Below are positions 23,657-34,560 of a stretch of 64,000 nt of DNA, in pieces. Source of the DNA: Sphagnum compactum. Its lineage: Eukaryota; Bryophyta; Sphagnopsida; Sphagnales. A model generated the notes under the pieces. That model had not been told where the DNA came from. It did not search any database and saw nothing but the letters and a program-made list of their open reading frames with translations. The stretch spans positions 3,348,001-3,412,000 of the forward strand of contig OZ234501.1 in assembly GCA_965153455.1 (NCBI GenBank), read 5' to 3'. The number at the start of each line of letters is the position of its first letter. Position 1 is the first letter of the stretch. The translations under genes were made by a program, and so were the position numbers.

Positions 23657-25125
23657 CTATTCATAGAGACCTTCTTGCTCCCACACATCAACGAGAAAAT
23701 CCACCATTTCCTGTAGGTTGGAATACAAGTACCTGTTAGACTAGATATATCTTACACACAATAAAGTCAGCAGATATGCCATATGGATTCCAGACTGAGA
23801 AGCCAAAGGAAAGAAGGTCCACCTTTTAAATTTCATGACAACATTGTGTATCAAGGTCAATGTTGTTTAGTCCAGTTGCTTGCAGTAGAACAATGATAAA
23901 ACAAGTGGCTCATGGAGGAAGCATATCTATGAGATTCCGGAGAAATCTTGACATCAACAACGTGAAAGTAAAATGACAACAGTTGCAGCCATAACCTTGT
24001 GAGAGCCACTCACAAAGCATCAGGCGTTCACCTTCATCACAAATGGCAGTGACAAACTGCCATGACTACCACTGCTGTCATCAGCTCCTGACAGTTTTGA
24101 GCACACGATAACACAAAATATGCATCATACAAAATCTGCTGATGAAGGGAACAAATGTCTATTGCAGACAAATCTCCACAACAAAAGTACACAATGATGA
24201 TTGCAGTCATAACCTATGAGACTTGATCAGAAAAGTGTCAGATCATCCCCTTCATCATGAGTAGGAGACAACTGACATGAACCAACTTTTGTAGAGAACA
24301 ATTCCAGCAGTTCACATACAAGATAAGGCAAATCAGTGGAGAGCACTCACAGGTAAAGGAATAGGTTGTGGGAAGGGTCTGCTGGTGCCAAGCAAGTCTT
24401 CATAGGTAGTGCTCCAGCTGACATCCCATGTTACTCCAGATGTCAAAGGTCATTACCATGTGATTCATGACAAGTTTACAGCAATCTTACAGGTTTCACT
24501 AACAGGGACTGACAAAGCCCAGCCATCAACAAGGGATCGAGTGGCAACAAATTCATCAATGCCAGCTTTAGGGACTAAGGGCTTATTGTACCCAATGACA
24601 GGTTCTCGGTGTTCCTCAGGCCGTGACCGCTGCTGAGAGCCAACCCACTCTCGCCTTCTTTCAGTCCACAATATCAATGCTGCACAGACAGCCAACCTTT
24701 CACAATGAAAACACATCTGGTCCCTTATCTCTGCAGCCAAACACCAACTGATGGCACAACTGGAGCAAACATGGAGCCCAAACCATACCATGATTGACAA
24801 AAGCAGCATTGTTGACATTGTTACTTGTTGTTGCTTGTGTCTCCTGAGCATTGTGATTAGTGCTTAATGAAAGTGTACTTCTCTGCTGATGGGGGATGTT
24901 GCCATTGTTCTCCATCTCATTGGAACTTGAGGTCCACCAGGACCTATCAAAAGGGGATGCGTTTCTCTGGGACCCCCTGCCTGACTCCTTATTTTGTTTG
25001 GGTAGGTTTACTGTAGAGTCGTCCAAGTGGTGGGACTTTGAAAAACCTCCAAGACAGTTACTGCTCTGTTGCAAGCTCACAGTACAGAATTTCTTTTCAA
25101 GTAGGCAAAAAAGGGGCAAAACCAT
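23657..25125 (-). CDS. DUF4050-type plant protein
   Basis: Minus-strand model read down from high coordinates: exon 25,125-24,789; 24,679-24,592; 24,417-24,351; 23,710-23,657 (TAG). Splice sites are all GT-AG and phases fit exactly (1, 2, 0). The 181-residue product has a polar Ser/Asn-rich N-terminus. Its C-terminal domain is continuous across four exons: AFVNH at the first exon's end, WTERRREWVG in exon 2, WSTTYEDLLGTSRPFPQPIP in exon 3, and EMVDFLVDVWEQEGLYE in exon 4. I recognise this as the conserved DUF4050 signature of small, uncharacterised plant proteins, which usually end in EGLYD. Biochemical function is unknown. The start is uncertain: the ATG at 25,125 is the best in-frame candidate, but a further 5' coding exon may exist. 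The leader appears to extend to about 27.5 kb. Confidence 0.82.
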
Positions 25126-27600
25126 ATCACCTGAACTCCAGAGATTAACCTTCACTACACCTGCAAACATACCAATCCAGTCTCCATGTATGGTCTAGAC
25201 AAGTAGTTTAAAGCAATACAAAAAGCCCACTCATAGTCTCCCTCATCTCCAGTTAAAATGCTAGGAAGGCAATGCACTGGTAACTATTTTCTATCTACAT
25301 TATTTTCTTCCTCCCTCACAAGACAGCACAGTGACACTCAATACTGGATGGTTCAACGGGATGCAAAGGAAGGAAAACGGTAGGAGACACACCCCATACA
25401 TGCAGTGCACACAGAACACAGAAATCTTCAGAATCCAAGACCAAACAAACATAGAAGCAGTTGTTGTTGCACCACTTCTTGAGCAGGGAACTTCTTGAAC
25501 CTGGCTGCAAATCTCTGCTGCTAGGACTGTGCAGTGCCTTTAATACTCCAACATTCTCAGACTCCTTGCATCCTGTCTGTCAGATCAAGAGGGCCTTGAT
25601 CCATTAGTACAGACTCCTCAACGAACTCCACATGACAAGTACATTCATGAAGGCAAAAGGGAGATGGACTGTTCTTGAAAACACCAAAAATAGATGTGCT
25701 GAGGATTCAAGAATCATACAAGTTGGCAAGTTTCTACAACCTGACAGAAAGCACTGCAAGGAGTGTCCAGCTTTGAGCTGCTTGATCCACCAAAGAATAG
25801 AACTCTGCATTATTAACTTAGGAATTCCTTTGTTGCAGACACAACACAAACATCATCTCCTTGAGCATACTCTAGGCTTCATGTCCATTCAAAATTACTA
25901 GAAGTGCAAGATGTGTCATAATGGAACCTTGAAAGTGGCTGGGAAGTAACTAAATCCAGATAAGCCTAGCCTGAGGAATCACCTACTTTCAAGACGGTCA
26001 TCAGTCTATTGTGAATAATAGGTGCTATTTGCATCTTGTACAATGTGAGATCACAGTTCTATATGGCTGGGTATCACTCAGCTCACTTCAAGTTCACCAA
26101 CTCATGAACTTTGCTGAAATATGAAGATGAAATTGAAGAACTATGGTTGGTGGTGCATAATAGAAAGTAATGTGTTCTCATTTTCCAGCTCAATGGAGTA
26201 TTCACACACAATTAAATAAACTCCTGACTACCAAAGATCAGGCAAGAAGACACCATCTCCCTACATTTCACATAGTAACCAAGGTGAGCTATTTGAGACA
26301 ACTCAGCTGCAGATTTCCTCCTCTGCGAATGATTCTAAGTAGATATACTCATGCATTTCCACTGCTAGAGAGAGGATGTGGAACAAACATTTCAGGCATC
26401 TAACAGCAGTTTAAGAAGGGAAAAAGAATGTTGGCAATCAAGCTCCAAATGCATGGACCCAAGCTAAAGAGGTATAACAAGCCTAAGGGTCTGACCATGC
26501 AAATTCATGAAGTTCTTCACCCAAAGGTCACATGGAGGAGAGAACCAGTTTAAAGTGGTTGGAATCAAAGTGGTCAGAGTAGGGACAGAGCACTTGTTGA
26601 GGACTCACTAAGACTACAGAAGCAAACAAAATGAGCCAATTGAATATCCGGAAAATGGTTAGTGCACAGGTCAGTGTAAAAGCGATCATCTCTGAGAGGC
26701 TTCAAACAAGAAATCCAGAATCAACTGATGGAACATGCAGTGATATAAAAGCAGAAATGACTGAGCAAGTGAGGTAAAGAACAAGACCCTGATATAGTAC
26801 AAAAAGAAGAATTTTTTTGAAAGTGCAGACACTGTTGGATGACAACAATCTGGACTGCACTAGCTAGCTTGAAAGATGTCTGCAGACACTCAGATGTCAA
26901 AAACGCATTGTATCGAGTCACACCAACTGATACCAGGATGCAGACCACACACAAAGGGGAAAAAAGGGACAACACTACTCCAAACAATCTTCCGCCAAAC
27001 TGAAGCTGGAACCAAGAGCCACGTCGACATTTGCGAAAAGTCATGACTTCTCCATCCAGCTGAAACTGGTGACCGAGTACCAAGCAAACAGGAAACGAAG
27101 AACAAGAACAAGAAAGCTTCAGGACCCCCGAGTAGGTAGCACTGTTTGTCCAGAACGGCAAAGACAAAATGATCGACAAATAGCTCAGCTCAGAGGGAGG
27201 GAAAAAAGAAACTTCTCGTACTAACAACGCTTGAAAAAATCTGAGAGGAAAACACAACAAAACAGCGGACCGCAAAAAAAATCCATTTGTGAACCTCAAA
27301 AAAGTGCACATCAAGCTTCCAAAAAACTACCGACGCATGCGGCAGCAACCAAGGACCTGAAGCGACAACCACAGCATAACATCATCCTTCACAAACAGCA
27401 GCAAACCAGGGAAAGGATAAAACCGAGCACGGTGTACCTTCCTTTCGGCAGACTGAGGCGGAAACAAGCGGAAAAGTCAAGCTCGCTGCAGTCATCACCA
27501 GACGGAGCCACTCCCACTTCGATCTGACAATAGCGAGCCGAAATGGAACGAAATCCACCATATATTATACCAAAACCTAGCTAAAGCCCAGGGGAAGATG
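25126..27600 (-). promoter_or_regulatory. Putative leader and 5' introns of the DUF4050-type gene
   Basis: On the minus strand 27,560-26,700 is T/C-rich and GC-elevated, as in the leaders of the other genes here, suggesting transcription starts near 27.5-27.6 kb and runs toward 25.1 kb through one or more 5' introns. Open frames such as 27,314-26,721 (-) read as Phe/Leu/Ser/Cys-rich translation of CT-rich DNA and lack domains. A short upstream coding exon cannot be excluded. Confidence 0.35.
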
Positions 27601-28664
27601 ATTGCGATGTCAGATCATCCGCTATAATGCAAAAGAAGGACACGAAATCGAAGAGCGCGCAAAGATCGCGCCGGGAGCGAAAAAACCATACGAGTGCGCT
27701 GGAAGGAGCGACGAGAAGAGAAAAGAAGGGATAGATTCCCCTGCTTCTGGTATGTTCGGACTCCAGGTCCCGATTCGAGGTCCTGAAATTCTGAGACGAT
27801 TCAGACGAGAGAGGTGAGATTCCTACTTTTCAGTATTTCTATTGGAAGAAAGTGGCAATGGCCGAGTGGACGATTCCGGAATCCTCTGGACAATTCATTT
27901 CTGGTTGTTCTTTCGATCATCCTTCTCCTCCTCCTCACAAAACCCTAATTCACAAACCCTAATTCGCAAACCCTAATCCTGCCTGCAACACACAAGACCG
28001 CGAAGAGGAAAGGAGCTTCTGCTGCATAAATTCTCGAGAGGAGCGAGAAGAGGAGCGCGAGAGAGCTTGACAAGAGGATGCGTGAATGAATGGTTAATGT
28101 AGACGGTGGTGAAAAGCAACGTACTTTGTCTTCTCGTGCACCAAAAGATCATTAAGTTTCTCTCCTTTGCTACTAGGAAAACAGATTTTGAAGAAGACGC
28201 GAGAATCATCTCTGGCTGCCACACGGCACGGCGCTCAGAAATGGCGTAAGACGAAGTGAAGCTGGTTGGCGATGATGAAGTGAAGGAGGATGAATTAGAT
28301 CTTGTTGGTATTGTTGTTGGTGAAGATGACTACTACAACAATCGTGTGTCGGTTTTTGTGTCTTTCGTCAAAACAGACTTGGTAAGGAAAAATAAAATCT
28401 ACTGATTCTTCCTTTGCCTTGAACGCATGTGTTGGCTGGTTCTACTTCAGGAGTTTTAGAGGTCAATTGCTTTTTCTTTTTCTTTTTTGCCGAGTTTTCA
28501 GGAAGTTGAGCAAAGCACACAAGCAGGCGTGAATTTTTGTTTTCCTACTCTTGATTAGGGATGATTGATTATTGTTTATATTATAGCATTCAGGGATCCG
28601 TCTTGCAAGTTTTACATTTGAGCAGGATTGACAATTGGACGATGATTTGTTGGATTGCAGATCT
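27600..28664. promoter_or_regulatory. Divergent promoter region and helicase 5' UTR
   Basis: Shared upstream region of the minus-strand DUF4050-type gene and the plus-strand helicase. It is GC-rich with G/A-rich stretches and holds three teloboxes. On the plus strand a likely 5' UTR exon ends at 28,381 (CTTG|GTAAGG). The next acceptor is TTGGATTGCAG at 28,650-28,660, four bases before the helicase ATG. A two-codon open frame (ATG GCG TAA at 28,241) lies in that exon. Confidence 0.5.
27939..27976 (+). promoter_or_regulatory. Three telobox motifs (AAACCCTAA)
   Basis: AAACCCTAA occurs at 27,939-27,947, 27,954-27,962 and 27,968-27,976, spaced 14-15 bp. In plants such teloboxes are common near the start sites of ribosomal-protein, translation and ribosome-biogenesis genes and can recruit telomere-repeat-binding factors. 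Their position fits promotion of the helicase gene. Confidence 0.85.
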
Positions 28665-31600
28665 ATGTGGGGTGATGATGATGATGATGGTAACGGTGAC
28701 AAAGTAAACTGCAATCTCAGAATACTTTTGCAGCTACAACACCGCCCACATGTGGAACTTAGGACATGACAACAGCACCTGCTGCATTGTGGAGCTGTGA
28801 CATTAAAAAAAATGATGCAGTTGATTGGTGTTGAAGATAATCTCCTTCCACAAATCCATGGAGGTGTGGCAAATGTTCACCAAACTTTTCTATATAGATA
28901 TGTATTTGACCTTTGTATTCGAAACCTTTTCTTTGGTTCCTCAGAAGAAGCTTTGTTCCAGTTTGAATGAAAGTCTAGGGATTTTTAAAAGGCAGAAACA
29001 AGTGTGTTCAAAACAATCATGTTCACATTTCTCTTCTGCTTCAAACCTTGATGAGCTTCTTCTCCACCAGATCAGTTGAGATGGCACCAATGTAAACCCT
29101 AAACTGGTAGAATTTTGCTTTCATAAGTGAACAGCTGTAACTATTAATTTGAGAGGAGAGGAGAGGAGAGGCGAGAAGAGGCACCTTACATATAAGGTCC
29201 CTTATTTTGAGGAATTTGGGGACATTTGAACAGTAGATTGATTTTCTTTGGGTGCTTGTTCGACTTCTCTTTGTGTTGAGGGAGACCCATGCTTCTTCTT
29301 CTACTTTTGGTACTGAGTTTTTTCCTTTGGAATTTGAGCTGCAGAGTTACCTGTTAAGTCAAAGAGCACAGAACAAAGAGTTCCAGAGCCTGGGGAGCCA
29401 CAGTGTGTAATCTGTGGCCGTTATGGTGAATACATTTGCAATGAAACTGATGATGACATTTGCAGCTTGGAATGCAAGTCAATTCTTTTGGCAAAGAGAT
29501 GTCCTCAAGGAGTGCATTCTGCAGTCGTACAGAATTCAAAGCTCAAGGAGAATTCAGGGTGTGTACAAGTGCCAGAAATCATACATCAGGATGAGTGTAT
29601 TCTGGTGAAAGAAAAGGATGCAAAGCTATCAGAATGGGAACGGGATGATCTCATTGAAAAATGGCCCCAAACTCAAGTGGATGCATTGTTAGACAGACTT
29701 CAGATCTCAATCAAAGGTGAAGATCCTCCACGGCCAATATTGGAATTTGCAGACTGCAAGTTTGTTCCCAAGATTCAAGAGAACTTGGAGAAGGAGGGCT
29801 ATGATTTGCCAACTCCTGTGCAGATGCAAGCAATTCCTGCTGCTCTTGAAGGCCGTGACATAATGGTTTCAGCAGAGACAGGCTCAGGAAAGACTGCAGC
29901 TTTCCTCTTCCCAATTATCATGAGGTGCTGCATGATCCGGATCTGGGGTTTGTCAGAGCAGCAGAGACCCCTAGCAATGGTTTTGGCACCCACTCGAGAG
30001 CTTTCAGCTCAGGTCAGTGGTGCAACTCCTCAAAATGGTTGGCAAGTCAAGTGGGTACCACTGTCATTTGGTGATTTCTTTTGGTGCTGTGCTTATTAGG
30101 GCTGTCAGAAACTTTTTGGGAAGTGTATGGTCAACTTGAAAGTTTGAGAGCAGTAGTTCAAAGACTGGATGGCTTGCTGCTGAATAGAGAAGCTTCAGTT
30201 TACTGCTGGTTGACAGTTTAGAAGCTGTCTTTAGGGAAGTAAGTCAAGGCAGTTAGGAGAGTAAGACACTAGTTTCTAGGAGAGTTTCAGAGAGATATAT
30301 TTGACATATGAAGAGTTTTCAGGCTAAGTATATGACTCTTATCACTCCTTGAACAAGAGGGAGGATTCAGGGAAGCTTTCTAGCTTCATCACTTCATTCA
30401 ACTTTTGTGGATGCACCTATGGATCAGATCTCAATGAATGAGTATATCTTCTTTCTGTGTAGGTAGAAGAGCAGGCTAAGGCAATAGCAAAGGGATTGCC
30501 TTTCAAAACTGCATTGGTTGTCGGGGGTGATGCAATGCCACGACAGCTTTACCGAATCAAGCAAGGGGTTGAATTAATCATTGGCACCCCAGGTCGTCTC
30601 ATCGACCTTCTTTCTAAACACAATGTCATCCTACAGGTTTGTATTTGCTGGTCCATTCTCGCATGCATTGATTCTTTAATGGAAAGGGTGGACACATTTT
30701 AGTGGCATTGCATAGAGAGTTTTGGGTGTGATTAGTTCTATAGACTTTGGTAGCAGTAGCTTGAACACTGGTGAGTGGCTTCATGTAAGCTTTGTATTGC
30801 ACTTAAATTTTTTTTTTGGTCATGACGTTTTGCACCATCTTCTTGGTTGCTATATGCCACTGTCTAATGAACATCTCAATCCTATGTCCCTTGGTTGAAG
30901 ATTCTCATCAGGGGCACACTTTCTCTTCGTTCAAGTTTGAACGGTGTAAATCACCACTAACAAGAAAGATTGACTAACCATGTGCTTGTCTGAGCTCCAC
31001 GGAGCTTCCTCTCATTTAAATCCAGTAATTGACTGATGTATGCCACAAGAACAAGTGACAAAACCCAAATGAAATCCCCTTCTGATTGATGTGCTTTTCT
31101 CAGGATGTGTGTATGCTTGCACTAGATGAGGTTGACTGCATGCTTCAACAAGGATTCCGTGACCAAGTCATCCAGCTAGTTCAAGCACTCTCGAGCCCTC
31201 AGATTCTCATGTTCTCTGCAACAATTCCACCAGCAATTGAGCGGTTCTCTGCAACAATACTGAAAAATCCACTGCGAATCTCCATTGGAAAAGCAAGCCA
31301 GCCTAATGGAGCTGTGAAGCAGATAGTTATGTGGGTTCAGTCCAAAAATAAAAAGCAAAAGCTTTTTGACATCTTACAAAGTACAAGCCACTTCCAGCCT
31401 CCAGTTGTTGTATTTGTAAATTCACGGATAGGGGCTGATTTGCTTGCAGAAGCCATCCACACCATCACAGGACTTGAGGCCACATCTCTTCATGGCAAGA
31501 AGACCATGCAGGTAGCACTTTTTTAGTCCTACTACCCAGATGGGTTGGGGTTTTTGACACCATTCATTTTGCTTTGCTATTGTTTGTTCTTATGCATCTT

Positions 31601-32089
31601 TAGCTGTTTTACAAGGCCTTGCCTGTAATGTTTATACTTATCAATACAAGACCACATCCAGGAGGTTTCTATATCGGTGCAACAACCCTACTTACCATAT
31701 GTGCATTTGTCTCCCAGGAAAGAAGGGACACAATGAAAGCATTTCTTGCTGGCAAATTACCACTGATTGTGGCAACAGGCATAATGGGCAGGGGACTAGA
31801 CTTGGTCCGTGTCACCCAGGTCATTGTATTTGACATGCCTAGTTCCATTCCTGAATACATCCATGAAATTGGGCGAGCATGTAGGCTTGGCAACCCTGGA
31901 TCTGCCATGGTGTTCATCAACGATGATGACAAGGCTATCTTCAAAGAATTTGTGGCATTACTTCAATCAACATCCACTGTCATTCCTCGGGAGCTTTCAA
32001 ACTCACCATTCTTGCACTCTAGTTATGCTGTTGCATATAGCAAACACAAAAGGAAACGGCAAAAACATGAAGTAGATCTAAGTGATTAG
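28665..32089 (+). CDS. DEAD-box ATP-dependent RNA helicase with zf-HIT, RH41-like
   Basis: Five coding exons: 28,665-28,689; 29,345-30,012; 30,463-30,636; 31,104-31,511; 31,718-32,089, with introns in phase 1 then 0, giving 548 residues. The start MWGDDDDD is followed by a Cys-rich HIT-type finger (C29, C32, C40, C48, C52; QCVICGRYGEYIC). The RecA-like core shows the Q motif PTPVQMQAIP, Walker A AETGSGKT (185-192), PTRELSAQ (224-231), TPGR (273-276), motif II as DEVD rather than DEAD (297-300), SAT (327-329), GRGLD (449-453) and motif VI HEIGRACR (474-481). The tail KHKRKRQKH is a likely nuclear signal. ATP-dependent RNA remodelling is expected; HIT fingers and DEVD both fit plant RH41. The direct RNA target is unknown. 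The first exon is only 25 coding bases and was found by phase matching. Confidence 0.92.
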
Positions 32090-32882
32090 TTCTTTTACAC
32101 TTGAAAAGAACAGAACTGAATTGGACCAGGAAAGAAGTTGGTTGCATGAATCCTTATTTGTAGATTTTCTAAATGGGTCTCTGAAAATGAGCAAAGATTG
32201 TATCCTGCAGATTTATGAACTGATGCCAAGGATTGCATCATCTTGACTTAGAGCAAGGAAGTGAGAACATCATTGGCAGTCAAGTTTTTGTTGCATTGAT
32301 TGGTTTTGAATGTAAGAGTTGAGCCATTTCAAGATTTATTTGAGCTAGCATTTCTCACAGAATGTAGAGGTGTAAAATCATCATTTGCTTATAAAACAAA
32401 CATTTGTATTGTAATTGTTTCTTTGGTTCAACAAGCCATTTTGAAAGTCTTTTATAAGAAGCCAAGTTTTGAATCATTTTCCAAAAAATGGGTGTTTAGC
32501 TAAATCCCGGAAGTTGGATTTAGCAACTTGATTTATTTAGGGAAATGCCTAATTCAGTTTGTTTAGCAAAAATCGTTTAGGTTGGGATTAGTTATTTTGA
32601 AAAGTATTATGACGTAGCATCTTTTGTGAGCAGTCCAAGAAATTGGCTGCTGTGACACAGCACCTACCAGTCCAACAAGTGGTGGATGAGGCCATTCAGG
32701 CTGTTTAGTATCCCTACCTACCCCAACAACAAAGTTGCTTCTTCTTCCTTTCTCCTCTCTCTTTTTCTCTTCTAGTTATGTGAGGAGAAATGCCTTCCAA
32801 TGCCCTTTTTTCAAATGTCTTTTGATTCTTCTTCTAGTAGTAGCTTCCTCTGTTTTTTTCTTCTAGCAATGTGAGGAGAATA

Positions 32883-33457
32883 TACATGACATATATATTT
32901 TTTCAATGATTATAAGGCCTCATGTTTGTGATTTATGACACATTACTGAACCAAAGAAAAATGAAAAAATAATACAATGCCCACTTATAAAATCTCTTCC
33001 TTTTGTTTAAGATAATGGGTTTTCCCCAAAAATAAGAGTCTATTATGCATTATTGTTCAAGAATACAAAACAACACATTTTTTGAATGAATTTTCAACCA
33101 AAAATTTTAAATTTTAAATGGCTTTAAATTTAGTTTATGTATATCAATATCATTCACCACAAAAAAAAATCATTTTAAAATTCCACCTATAACCTTAGTT
33201 TTGAAGTACATTTATAAAATTTCATATTCTATGACATATTTATTTTGACACAAATATATTTCATATGTTCAAATTTATAATTTTTGTTGAAGTTTCTTTT
33301 AAAATAAACTAGTTTAACTTTAAAGCTAATGTAATATACTTGAAATGAACAAAAATAATCCAAGATGTGATGTCCACATGTACCCAAAAAAATCAAATGC
33401 AAAATTTCTATTTTTGTGACTATAATTTTTGGGGGGCATATTGTGTTTTCACCCTCA
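32883..33457 (+). repeat. Dispersed repeat family, copy A (uninterrupted)
   Basis: About 575 bp matching 42,901-43,176 plus 44,046-44,354. The two parts of copy B are contiguous in copy A, with AATATCATTCACC at 33,146-33,158 across the junction. It therefore records the site as it was before the solo LTR inserted into copy B. Minus-strand frames are open in parallel in both copies (33,639-33,229 and 44,413-44,069), but no domain is recognised. Confidence 0.88.
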
Positions 33458-33894
33458 TACCATCCTTCTGGACAAACACAATAATTTGCAAGCTTGAAAT
33501 CATAGAAGGAAAAGTTCTCCCAATCAAACTTCTTCAACATGTAAGAAGTAAGTAAAACAACCCCAATTATAGCTTGATTGGTAGAGATACATGAACTCCC
33601 ATGGGACCATGACATGTTGATTAGCTTTAGCTTCCACAAGTTTTTTGTAATGATTTTGGGCCCCTTGGATGTTTTTCAATGTGTGCAAGTCCTATAGAAC
33701 AATGTTTAATTATAGTGGAGATGGATGGATCATGTGTGAAGGTATCTTATTACTTTGATTTCCACCCCCCATGTTGGGATGAAGTGGATTTGATACACTA
33801 GAATTTGCTACCATTGACGTGTCCTGGAACGTGTCACGGATGCCAATGCCATGGAGTTCATTTGTTTGAATGTTCATCCATAACTTGTAATAAA

Positions 33895-34235
33895 TTTGTA
33901 TTTAACTTTTAATTTAGTTTTAGTTCACTTTTAGCAACTTTAGTTAAGTTTTAATTCACTTCCACTTGATTCATAATTCACTTTCAATTGACTCTTAGTT
34001 CACTCTTAATTGACTCTTAGTTCACTCTTAATTAAGTCTTAGTTCATTTCTAGTTAATTTTTAATTAAATTATAGTTAAGTCCTAATTAAATCCAAATTA
34101 ACTCCTAGTTAATTCCCAATTAAATCCTAGTTAACTTTTAGTTAAGTCCTAATTAACTCCAGTTAAATCCTAATTGATTCATAGTTAAATCCCAATTAAC
34201 TTTCAATTAATTCATAGTTGACTTTTAATTAAGAA
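33895..34235. repeat. Degenerate short-period tandem array
   Basis: About 340 bp built from variants of TTAGTTAANTCCTAATT and TTAGTTCACTCTTAATT with a period near 13-15 bp. It has drifted strongly and has no coding potential. Confidence 0.75.
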
Positions 34236-34239
34236 AGTT

Positions 34240-34560
34240 TTCAAAAGTCTTTTTTACTCAATGCACACATAGAAGCCTCCTTGGAAACTCCCCTTAGGTA
34301 GGTTGCCAAAAGGGTATAAATAAAAGTAGGAACTTTCATTTCCTAGTTTGTTCAACATTAGTCTTAAGCACAATCTTGCACCATAGCCTTGTCATGTTCT
34401 TTTCATGTTCATGTTTACACATGTTAACATAATAAAGATTCATTTTCACATTTGTTTTTGCACATTTCATGTTTTTATTTGTAGTTCTTGTGTTTTTGTT
34501 TTTAAATCACATAATCTTGTCTTGTTCCTTGTTTGAAAATTAGCATTGACTTTTTTTTTA
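34240..34560 (+). other. Possible LTR fragment with TATA-like box
   Basis: GGGTATAAATAAAAG at about 34,311 resembles a core promoter and is followed about 115 bp later by AATAAAG. This promoter-then-polyadenylation layout is typical of an LTR. No second copy, TG/CA ends, primer site or coding region is visible, so the call is tentative. Confidence 0.25.

Noticed and set aside
24465-24851. 128-codon minus-strand frame as the DUF4050 C-terminus
   Set aside because: Only its middle (exon 2) is coding. The part after 24,592 is intron; the true domain continues in exons at 24,417-24,351 and 23,710-23,657.
26721-27314. 197-codon minus-strand open frame
   Set aside because: Phe/Leu/Cys/Ser-rich reading of a pyrimidine-rich leader. 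It looks hydrophobic but has no family signature and sits where the DUF4050 gene's 5' UTR is expected.
28241-28381. Helicase N-terminus starting ATG GCG at 28,241
   Set aside because: The third codon is TAA, and the exon ends in phase 0, which does not match the phase needed by the exon at 29,345. The ATG at 28,665 fits exactly.
33568-33640. Box A-like AGCTTGATTGGTAGAGA
   Set aside because: No convincing B box or cloverleaf downstream.
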